DNA of 33,080 nt from contig WPAF01000016.1 in assembly GCA_009772965.1 (NCBI GenBank), positions 1 through 33,080 of the forward strand, read 5' to 3'. The stretch's first letter is position 1. Every line of letters begins with the position of its first letter. Of this stretch, positions 16,772 to 23,749 are shown one piece after another. Source of the stretch: Candidatus Saganbacteria bacterium (GTDB lineage Bacteria > Margulisbacteria > WOR-1 > XYC2-FULL-46-14 > WPAF01). A program made the position numbers and the translations under genes. Below the pieces are notes generated by a model. That model saw only the letters and a program-made list of their open reading frames with translations. It ran no database searches and was not told where the DNA came from.

Positions 16772-17184
16772 TTGTTTTCTTTATTTACCAAGTCCTTTAA
16801 CTTTGTTTCCAATTCGACAAATTCTGGATAATATCTGCCAATAATGTTATTAGCAATTTTCTTGGACACCTCGTTATTATAGGTATGGGAAGTTTCATTG
16901 CGGCTCTGGATCATATCCATCCAGGTTTCTCCGCCTTCAATTAAATTCAATTTAAATGCTTTTCGGGTTGCGTCTTTTGATCCATATATTTTTTCATTTC
17001 CGCGGCTTTCTAAGAAGTCTTTTAAAGTGTTCCAGGCTAATTCGTGGGTGTATTCAAAAGACTGTATAAGCCCCTGCTCTTCAAGCTCATTTAATTCTCC
17101 TTTTTCTATAAATTTTGAAAGCCGCTTAAGCGCTTTTTGATAATTCGCGAATCGTTGTATCCACCTTACATCATTATTTTTCAT
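16768..17184 (-). CDS. hepT: HEPN-domain toxin (HI0074/HepT type)
   Basis: This 138-residue all-helical protein of the HI0074 family was once called a nucleotidyltransferase substrate-binding protein. It opens with DVRWIQRFANYQKAL and shows SFEYTHELAWNTLKDFLE. It holds the HEPN RNase signature R-x4-H as SRNETSHTYN (Arg95, His100). The frame continues upstream to about 17238, but the ATG at 17184 has GAGG 8 bases before it and matches where the family begins. It is the first gene of the long minus-strand run, with a promoter candidate at 17210-17238. Confidence 0.9.
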   Translation of the reverse strand: MKNNDVRWIQRFANYQKALKRLSKFIEKGELNELEEQGLIQSFEYTHELAWNTLKDFLESRGNEKIYGSKDATRKAFKLNLIEGGETWMDMIQSRNETSHTYNNEVSKKIANNIIGRYYPEFVELETKLKDLVNKENK

Positions 17185-17209
17185 CGTATTTACCTCGCTA
17201 ACAAATTCT

Positions 17210-17238
17210 AGCATAAAAAAAGGCATTACCATAGACAA
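17210..17238 (-). promoter_or_regulatory. Candidate promoter for hepT-mntA and downstream genes
   Basis: On the minus strand TTGTCT (17238-17233), a 17-base spacer and TATGCT (17215-17210) precede the chosen hepT start by about 25 bases. The short leader contains GAGG. The -35 matches four or five consensus positions. It sits back to back with the rpsB control region. Confidence 0.4.
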
Positions 17239-17311
17239 CTTCTCCTAAATCAGCTCTGCCCCATGAGGGTCGGGAATGCGCCCCTGGAGAACAATTGTGG
17301 GTTTTTGAACG

Positions 17312-17340
17312 TTGCATTTTAGCATATTTTATGATAAAAT
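17312..17340 (+). promoter_or_regulatory. Promoter of the rpsB-tsf operon
   Basis: TTGCAT (17312-17317), a 17-base spacer and TAAAAT (17335-17340) lie about 46 bases upstream of rpsB. The implied leader of roughly 40 bases ends in a strong ribosome site, GGAAGGAG. A nearly identical 22-base block covers the -10 here (17320-17341) and recurs at 28301-28322. Confidence 0.6.
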
Positions 17341-17386
17341 TTTAACTTGTTGTTGAAATCTATATGAAATCAAGGAAGGAGTAAGT

Positions 17387-18229
17387 ATGTCAGTTGTTAC
17401 AATGAAGGAATTGCTGGAAGCAGGGGTGCATTTTGGGCACCAAAGCAAAAAATGGAACCCAAAAATGGGAAAGTACATCTACTCATCAAGGAACAGCATC
17501 CATGTGATAGATCTCCATAAAACCATCCCATTGATTGAAAAAGCTTTTGATTATGTAAGAAATGCGGTTTCCCAAAACGGGACTGTGCTTTTTGTCGGAA
17601 CAAAAAAACAGGCTCAGGACGCGGTTGAGGAAGAAGCAAAAAGATGCGGCATGTTTTACGTAAGGGACAGGTGGCTTGGCGGAACGCTGACAAACTTTAA
17701 AACCCTCCTTAAAAGTAAAAAGCGGATGGAAGATATTGAAAAAATGGAAGCAAACGGGTTGTTTGAAAAACTTCCCAAGAAAGAAGTCGCAAATCTTAAA
17801 AGAGAACACTCCAAGCTGATCCGAGGGCTGGGCGGAATAAGAAATATGTCCAGTTTGCCGGCTGTTATATTTATAATTGACAGCAAAAAGGAATTAACCG
17901 CCATTTCTGAAGCAAAAAAATTGGGGGTTCCAATTATCGCCGTAGTTGATACAAACTGCGATCCTGATGAAGTTGAATTTCCAATCCCGGCAAATGACGA
18001 TGCCATTAGATCAATAAAGCTTTTAACTTCCATTATTGCCGAAGCCGTGCTTGCCGGACGGGAACTAACCAAGCCAGTAGAAGAAAGAGCCCCAGAGATC
18101 GCAGTCCCAATTGAAATTGGCGACGAAACAATGGAAGAAGCCGTGGCAATAACTGAAGAAGAACGGCTGGCAGAATTGGTCACCAAGGTGCCAAAAGTTG
18201 AAGAAGAGGAAAAAAGGATTGGCTTCTGA
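17387..18229 (+). CDS. rpsB: 30S ribosomal protein S2
   Basis: The sequence is unmistakable S2: [72 protein letters not shown] and the closing [20 protein letters not shown]. At 280 residues it is longer than the usual 230-260. The extra C-terminal tail from about 228 is rich in Glu and lacks an obvious fold. GGAAGGAG precedes the ATG at 17387. The stop overlaps the tsf start as TGATG, so the two are translationally coupled. Confidence 0.98.
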   Translation: MSVVTMKELLEAGVHFGHQSKKWNPKMGKYIYSSRNSIHVIDLHKTIPLIEKAFDYVRNAVSQNGTVLFVGTKKQAQDAVEEEAKRCGMFYVRDRWLGGTLTNFKTLLKSKKRMEDIEKMEANGLFEKLPKKEVANLKREHSKLIRGLGGIRNMSSLPAVIFIIDSKKELTAISEAKKLGVPIIAVVDTNCDPDEVEFPIPANDDAIRSIKLLTSIIAEAVLAGRELTKPVEERAPEIAVPIEIGDETMEEAVAITEEERLAELVTKVPKVEEEEKRIGF

Positions 18230-18831
18230 TGGCGGATATCACAACTGACACCATCGTTAAATTAAGAGAAAAAACCGGCTGCGGCATGATGGACTGCAAA
18301 AAAGCGCTTACCGAAAATAACGGCGATATGGAAAAGGCAGTCGATTTTTTAAGAAAAAAAGGATTGGCTTCGGTTTCAAAAAGAGCTGAAAGGACAGCCG
18401 CCCAGGGAATTGTCCAATCATACATCCACACAGGCGGAAAAATCGGGGTACTGGTTGAAGTGAATTGCGAAACTGATTTTGTCGCAAAAAATGACGACTT
18501 TATCGCTTTTGTAAAAGATCTCGGCATGCAAATAGCCGCCCAGGCGCCGCTTTGCATCAATAAAAGTGAAGTATCTGAAGAAATGCTAAGCAAAGAAAAA
18601 GAAATTATTTCTTCCCAGGCTAAAACCGAAGGAAAACCGGAAAAAGCATTGGAAAAAATTATTGAGGGAAGAATTGAAAAATATTATGAATTTGTTTGCT
18701 TAATGGAGCAGCCGTTTATCAAAGATCCCAAAATAAAAATAAAAGACCTTCTCGGCGCGATTGCCGCAAAAATCGGCGAAAACATTGTTGTCAGGAGATT
18801 TACCCGTTATCAACTAGGCGAAAAATCTTAA
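18229..18831 (+). CDS. tsf: Elongation factor Ts
   Basis: EF-Ts is the nucleotide exchange factor for EF-Tu. The N-terminal UBA-like domain with [18 protein letters not shown] is followed by [14 protein letters not shown] and the signature [16 protein letters not shown]. At 200 residues it is the short form, as in Thermus, rather than the 280-residue Escherichia coli form. It ends [13 protein letters not shown]. It follows rpsB with a TGATG overlap. The next gene is polA rather than the frequent pyrH and frr. Confidence 0.97.
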   Translation: MADITTDTIVKLREKTGCGMMDCKKALTENNGDMEKAVDFLRKKGLASVSKRAERTAAQGIVQSYIHTGGKIGVLVEVNCETDFVAKNDDFIAFVKDLGMQIAAQAPLCINKSEVSEEMLSKEKEIISSQAKTEGKPEKALEKIIEGRIEKYYEFVCLMEQPFIKDPKIKIKDLLGAIAAKIGENIVVRRFTRYQLGEKS

Positions 18832-18848
18832 TGTGATACCATTTATTT

Positions 18849-21512
18849 ATGCCTAAAGCATATTTAATTGATGGCAACTCTTTGGCTTACCGCGCTTTTT
18901 ATGCCCTGCCCGATACCATGCGCACATCCTCAGGAATTACAACAAATGCAATTTACGGGTTTACCACCATGCTCCTTAAAATACTTGATGATAAGCCGGA
19001 GCTTTTAGCAATTGCTTTTGATCTTCCTGCGCCAACTTTCCGCCATAAGGAATATAAAGAATACAAGGCAACCCGGCAAAAAGCACCCCCTACCCTAATT
19101 GATCAAATGGCATATATAAAACAAACTGCCGAAGCATTTAACATCCCAATATTTGAGACACCCGGGTTTGAAGCTGACGATATCATTGGAACCCTTGCGA
19201 AAAAATTGGAAAATTCAGGATATGATGTAACAATTTTTTCAGGAGACCTTGATCCATTACAGCTGGTCAATGAGCATATAAAATTATTGACAACGCGCAA
19301 AGGAATAACAGATACAGTACTCTATGGGACAAAAGAAGTTGAGGAAAGATATGACGGGTTAAAGCCAGAACAATTAATTGATTACAAAGCCCTTAAAGGC
19401 GATGCGTCAGATAATATCCCCGGCGTGCCAAAGGTCGGAGAAAAAACCGCCATAGAACTTCTAAAAGAATTTGGGACGCTTGATGCGATATACGAAAACA
19501 TTGAAAAAATAAAAAAACCTGCTCTTAAAGAAAATCTTAAAAACAACCGCCATTTGGCTGATCTCAGCAAAATGCTTGGAACCATTTCCACAGACGCGCC
19601 TGTGGGAATAGATGAACTAAAAAAAATAGTCACCGATTGGGACAAAGTTATTCCGTTATTCAAACTGTTCGAGTTTGAAAGCTTAGTTAAAAAATACGGC
19701 AAAAACGCCGAACAATTTAATGAAACCAACCAAATTGAAAGAAAAAGAGAAGAAATATCAAAGCTTGATTATAAAACCGTGCTTAATGAAAAATCTTTGG
19801 ATGAATTAATTGAAATATTATCCTCCGCCGACGCTTTTGCTTTTGACCTTGAAACAACCAGCTTAAATACTCGTGAAGCAGAAATTGTAGGGATTTCTTT
19901 TTCCATAGAAACCAAAACAGCATACTATATCCCTATAGCGCATATTGGCAAAGTTAAGGTTTTAGAAAAACTTTCCCCGCTTTTTTTATCTGATAAATTA
20001 AAAATCGGACATAATTTAAAATACGATATAGAAGTATTAAGCACCCATAATATTAAAGCAAACGCGCCGCTTTTCGATACTATGGTTGCCGCATACCTGA
20101 TAGACCCTACCGCAAACAAATATTCGCTCAAATCGCTCGCCAAACAATTTTTAGGCAAAGATATGATTCAACTGTCTGAGCTGATTGGAAAAGATGCCCA
20201 ATATTCCAACTTCAGCGAGGTTCCGATTGACTTTGCCACAGATTATGCCGGAAGCGATGCTGATGCGACCTTTAGTTTATTTAAAATATTTAATGAAGAA
20301 TTAATAAAGAATGGCCTTGGTGATCTTTTTTTTAAATGCGAAATGCCGCTTCTTGAAATATTGATCGCCCTTGAAGAAACAGGTGTTTTTATTGATAAGG
20401 AAAAACTGCATACCATGTCCGTTGAAATTGATTCTGAGATGAAAGACCTTGAACGAAATATTTTCGCGATCGCCGGCGAGACATTTAACCTTAACTCCCC
20501 AAAACAACTGTCTGTTGTCCTTTTTGAAAAATTAAAGATTCCAATTGTAAAAAAGACGAAAACAGGGTATTCAACCGATTCGGAGGTACTTGAGGAATTA
20601 TCAGGAAAATTCGAGATCGCGGAAAAGCTGTTAAAATACCGCCAGCTTTCAAAACTTAAATCAACTTATATAGATGTGCTCCCCACCCTCACCGACCCAA
20701 AAACAAATAGGATCCACGCAAAATTCAATCAAACTATTACTGCAACCGGAAGGTTGTCTTCTTCAGATCCAAACTTACAAAATATCCCCGCCAAAGGGGA
20801 ACTCGGCAAGAAAACACGCAGGGCATTTGTCCCTCAGGAAAAAGGATGGTTAATTCTCGCGGCTGATTATTCTCAAATTGAGCTTAGGATACTGGCACAC
20901 TTAAGCCACGACCCTGCAATGGTTGAGGCATTTAAGAAAGCTGAAGACATCCACCAGGCAGTTGCCGATGAGCTGGGGATCCCGCGCGATTCCGCGAAAA
21001 CTGTCAATTTTGGGATTGTTTATGGCATATCAGACTTTGGGCTTTCTAAAAGTTTAAAAATTAAAAGGACTGAAGCCGCGCAATACATCAATAAATATTT
21101 TGAGAGGCATAAAGGGATAAAAGATTTCATTGATAAAACCATAAATGAAGCCAAGGATAAAGGATTCGTCAAAACAATGTTGGGAAGAATCCGGCCAATA
21201 CCAGATATTTTAAACCCAAATTTCAGCATTAAGTCTTTCGCCGAACGCACGGCAATAAATACGCCTGTCCAGGGAACAGCCGCAGATATGATAAAGCTCG
21301 CCATGGTTAAAATTTATAAAGCGCTGAAAGCCCAGCAATGCAGGTCTTACATGATTTTGCAGGTGCATGATGAGTTGGTTTTTGAATGCCCTAAAGATGA
21401 AATTGATCAGGTAAGAAATATCGTAAAAGCAGAAATGGAAAACATTTTACCGCTTGATGTGCCGGTTAAAGTTGATATCGGCGTTGGGGAATCGTGGGGA
21501 GAGGCTAAGTAA
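18849..21512 (+). CDS. polA: DNA polymerase I
   Basis: This 887-residue enzyme carries all three activities. The 5' nuclease domain (about 1-290) has YLIDGNSLAYRAFYALP, FRHKEYKEYKATR, ETPGFEADDIIGTLA and ALKGDASDNIPGVPKVG. The 3'-5' exonuclease looks catalytic: Asp333 and Glu335 in DLETTSL, Asn389 and Asp393 in HNLKYD, Tyr466 and Asp470 in YAGSDAD. The polymerase domain has motif A DYSQIELR (Asp673), motif B RDSAKTVNFGIVYG and motif C VHDE (Asp841). It begins 17 bases after tsf with no clear ribosome site, so it is probably read through from the rpsB promoter. Confidence 0.97.
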   Translation: MPKAYLIDGNSLAYRAFYALPDTMRTSSGITTNAIYGFTTMLLKILDDKPELLAIAFDLPAPTFRHKEYKEYKATRQKAPPTLIDQMAYIKQTAEAFNIPIFETPGFEADDIIGTLAKKLENSGYDVTIFSGDLDPLQLVNEHIKLLTTRKGITDTVLYGTKEVEERYDGLKPEQLIDYKALKGDASDNIPGVPKVGEKTAIELLKEFGTLDAIYENIEKIKKPALKENLKNNRHLADLSKMLGTISTDAPVGIDELKKIVTDWDKVIPLFKLFEFESLVKKYGKNAEQFNETNQIERKREEISKLDYKTVLNEKSLDELIEILSSADAFAFDLETTSLNTREAEIVGISFSIETKTAYYIPIAHIGKVKVLEKLSPLFLSDKLKIGHNLKYDIEVLSTHNIKANAPLFDTMVAAYLIDPTANKYSLKSLAKQFLGKDMIQLSELIGKDAQYSNFSEVPIDFATDYAGSDADATFSLFKIFNEELIKNGLGDLFFKCEMPLLEILIALEETGVFIDKEKLHTMSVEIDSEMKDLERNIFAIAGETFNLNSPKQLSVVLFEKLKIPIVKKTKTGYSTDSEVLEELSGKFEIAEKLLKYRQLSKLKSTYIDVLPTLTDPKTNRIHAKFNQTITATGRLSSSDPNLQNIPAKGELGKKTRRAFVPQEKGWLILAADYSQIELRILAHLSHDPAMVEAFKKAEDIHQAVADELGIPRDSAKTVNFGIVYGISDFGLSKSLKIKRTEAAQYINKYFERHKGIKDFIDKTINEAKDKGFVKTMLGRIRPIPDILNPNFSIKSFAERTAINTPVQGTAADMIKLAMVKIYKALKAQQCRSYMILQVHDELVFECPKDEIDQVRNIVKAEMENILPLDVPVKVDIGVGESWGEAK

Positions 21513-21525
21513 TTTTTAAATCTTC

Positions 21526-22344
21526 TTAAGGAGCTTCCTCAATTTTTACACCAAGTACAATAGCACGCTCTTGCGCTCTCATAATTGCTGCATGATCTGG
21601 GCCGCCGGGGAAGAGATTCCAAACGTTCGGACAATCTCGGCTTGGATGGAATTCCCCAAAATCTCCGGTGTCAAATCCGGAAAGTACAAGGTTCTGCCAA
21701 AACATCGCCCAGACCGAAGGTTCATCGTCCGATGATCCTGTCTGATTTAAAGTTACTAAATTATCTTTTCTAGATAGCATAGACCAAGATACAGAAGTTA
21801 TTGAGGGGAGGTATGATCTCCATATTTGTCTTGGAGTACGTTCATCAGCTTGATGGATAACAGCTCTCCCGGCTTTTAGGTCATCTTCACCTGCACAGAC
21901 AACAGTATATTCCTTGCCTGGCCTAATATATTTTTCTAGTAAAAAAAGCTCAAAAGGATTAAGTACAAATCTTGCTTCAACTGTATTGCCGTCTGGTAAA
22001 TTTTCTATATTGAGTTTTTTATCATAATCTGACATTTTCAGCGCTTCAGCGATCGAATCAATTGTTCCTCTCATAAACACGCCTTGAACCTTTCCCTGCA
22101 CCCTTAAAGTAATTTCGAGTCTCTCTTCCAGCAATCTCGGATATTCATCAGCGATTGCTCCTATTCTTGCTTTTTCTAATTTAATGTTTCCCAAAAGATC
22201 ATTACTTAATCTGGTTGCTATAGATTCTGGGCTGTAAAGCCCTTCAAGAGAAAGTTTTTGATCTCCCCTGACAAATGGTTCTGATGTTGAATAACACCTA
22301 GCTCTAGTTCTAGGACTAATTACCCCAATTGAAATATTATTCAT
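21526..22344 (-). CDS. Unknown protein with an acylphosphatase-like core
   Basis: I do not recognise this 272-residue protein as a whole. Residues 79-145 resemble acylphosphatase: TLRVQGKVQGVFMRG (compare VxGxVQGVxFR) with the would-be catalytic Arg92, then IENLPDGNTVEARFV with Asn115 in the place of the catalytic Asn. The gap between them is about 5 residues longer than in the enzyme. The N-terminal 78 residues and the C-terminal 125 (FWQNLVLSGFDTGDFGEFHP, CPNVWNLFPGGPDH) match nothing I know. It has no signal peptide or membrane segment. AAGGAG 7 bases before the ATG at 22344 supports expression. It converges on polA and is preceded by a long gene-free stretch, so it is probably a single transcript. 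Confidence 0.7.
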   Translation of the reverse strand: MNNISIGVISPRTRARCYSTSEPFVRGDQKLSLEGLYSPESIATRLSNDLLGNIKLEKARIGAIADEYPRLLEERLEITLRVQGKVQGVFMRGTIDSIAEALKMSDYDKKLNIENLPDGNTVEARFVLNPFELFLLEKYIRPGKEYTVVCAGEDDLKAGRAVIHQADERTPRQIWRSYLPSITSVSWSMLSRKDNLVTLNQTGSSDDEPSVWAMFWQNLVLSGFDTGDFGEFHPSRDCPNVWNLFPGGPDHAAIMRAQERAIVLGVKIEEAP

Positions 22345-22541
22345 TTTTTAACTCCTTCGCTGATGGGCTCGCACTTTTTACCCCTGTTCATATCTTCTTT
22401 TTTATTATCGATCCCCCCCGAAAATTTCAGGTAATTTCATAATGTTTTTTTTAAAAAGAAGATTACTCAAGCCAATCTTGTCTGATAATTATTATTACGC
22501 AAAACTAACTATTCTATATAATTCTAAAACCTTTTTTCTTT

Positions 22542-22569
22542 TTAACTTTTTGCTTGATCAAAAAGTTAA
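22542..22569. repeat. Perfect 11-bp inverted repeat
   Basis: TTAACTTTTTG (22542-22552) and its exact complement CAAAAAGTTAA (22559-22569) flank a 6-base loop CTTGAT. The neighbouring runs are A-rich or C-free rather than T-tracts, so a standard terminator is unlikely. It may be the end of a decayed mobile element or a structured RNA. Confidence 0.6.
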
Positions 22570-22722
22570 TTAAAAATCAAGTGCCTTCAAGCGCCCCCGT
22601 AGCTTCGCTTTTGCTTCCTTTGGCCACCACCAAAACATCCGCCAAATACACGCAAACCGCTTCGCTACTCACCTCCATTTGAAATCCCCACCTTGAAGTC
22701 ACATTTACTTACATTTTTATCC

Positions 22723-22777
22723 CCTGATTCTCTGATACTCTGGTATTCTGCATCCTGGTTGCCTGATCCTCTGATAC
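22723..22777. repeat. Degenerate CTGAT-type direct repeats
   Basis: CCTGATTCTCTGATAC (22723-22738) recurs as CCTGATCCTCTGATAC (22762-22777), a 15 of 16 match. The DNA between (TCTGGTATTCTGCATCCTGG) repeats the same CTGGTA/CTGATA theme. It looks like low-complexity expansion in a non-coding region. Confidence 0.55.
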
Positions 22778-22864
22778 CCTTAAACTGTCAAGGCAAAAGA
22801 AGAAAGAGGAAGAAGGACTTTTATATAATTATCATTTTGATTAAAAAGGAGAAACTAGGTAACT

Positions 22865-23743
22865 TTAGACATTCCCAAGATAAACATACTGCAATCCTTC
22901 TTCTATCCCGATATTGCGGGCTTTTAAAAGTGTTTCAATCGGGGTAGGATCAAGATAAGAAAAATCAAGATGCGGAAAAAATCTTGTGACGTGCCAGGGG
23001 GTATCAGCCCCAAGATCATTTTTTATCCATTTTGCAATCGCCCTTAACTGAGGCTCATCATCATTTATAGTCGGAACAACATTAGTTATGCATTCAACGT
23101 GCATTTTTAAATTCTTTTTTGCGTGCACAGCTGCTTTTAATATCGGCTCAAAATCGGGAACTTTAGCTAGCTTTAAATAGCTTTCTTTAGTAAAGCCCTT
23201 TATATCAACGCGGAAAGCATCAAGATACGGGCTAATCATATCAAGCGGGGGAATATTTATATATCCATTTGTCACCCAAACGGTATAAAGTCCCGCTTGC
23301 TTCGCCAGCTTTGCCCCATCCAGCGCATATTCAAACCAGATAACTGGTTCATTATATGTCCAGGCAATCCCAGCAGTATTTTCTTTTTTCGCCAATGCTA
23401 TAAGTTGTTCAGGAGAAATAATTTGCGCGTCAATTTTTTGGTTGGCATAAAAAACATGGGCAATCTGCCAATTTTGGCAATGCCCGCAACGCATATTACA
23501 GCCATAGGTTCCAAGCGAAAGGACCCGAGTTCCAGGGTGAAAATGGAAAAGAGGTTTTTTCTCTATAGGATCATTGGCTATTGATGAAACAACCCCATAG
23601 ATTAGTGTATAAAGTGTACCGCCCTTGTTTATCCTGACTCCGCAATATCCAACACCCTCTGGGGGAATTTGACAATTGCGCGGGCATAACTCGCAACGCA
23701 CATTGTTATTTGATAATTTTTCGTAAAATAAAGCTTCTTTCAT
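22865..23743 (-). CDS. amrS: AmmeMemoRadiSam system radical SAM enzyme
   Basis: This 292-residue radical SAM protein is of the AmrS/PflA-like type. The 4Fe-4S motif is CNMRCGHC (Cys82, Cys86, Cys89) in LSLGTYGCNMRCGHCQNWQI. An N-terminal cysteine set (Cys17, Cys20, Cys24, Cys34) in RCELCPRNC and GYCGVR is characteristic of this group. GIAWTYNEPVIWFEYALD and the closing DTPWHVTRFFPHLDF also fit. The family pairs with MEMO1 and AMMECR1 homologues, but neither gene is in the window. It follows the large metalloprotease gene by 6 bases, so the two are probably co-transcribed. The substrate is unknown to me. Confidence 0.9.
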   Translation of the reverse strand: MKEALFYEKLSNNNVRCELCPRNCQIPPEGVGYCGVRINKGGTLYTLIYGVVSSIANDPIEKKPLFHFHPGTRVLSLGTYGCNMRCGHCQNWQIAHVFYANQKIDAQIISPEQLIALAKKENTAGIAWTYNEPVIWFEYALDGAKLAKQAGLYTVWVTNGYINIPPLDMISPYLDAFRVDIKGFTKESYLKLAKVPDFEPILKAAVHAKKNLKMHVECITNVVPTINDDEPQLRAIAKWIKNDLGADTPWHVTRFFPHLDFSYLDPTPIETLLKARNIGIEEGLQYVYLGNV

Positions 23744-23749
23744 ATTATT

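Larger units (their letters stand above)
22345..22864. other. 520-base gene-free stretch with inverted and direct repeats
   Basis: No convincing coding frame exists on either strand. The part next to the unknown gene is AT-rich and must hold its promoter. It also contains a perfect 11-bp hairpin (22542-22569), an imperfect inverted repeat (22599-22614 with 22652-22668) and short direct repeats (22723-22777). None is followed by a T-tract on the strand where a terminator would be needed. Confidence 0.6.

Noticed and set aside
17397-18186. Two or three long minus-strand open frames inside rpsB
   Set aside because: They are shadows of a clearly conserved S2 gene, have Ser/Phe-rich low-complexity translations and no ribosome sites.
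22542-22569. Rho-independent terminator
   Set aside because: The hairpin is perfect, but no T-tract follows on either strand and the nearest gene ends are about 300 bases away.
22693-22947. An 84-codon plus-strand frame across the gene-free stretch and the end of amrS
   Set aside because: It runs through the CTGAT repeats and antisense to conserved amrS codons, with no ribosome site and no recognisable protein.
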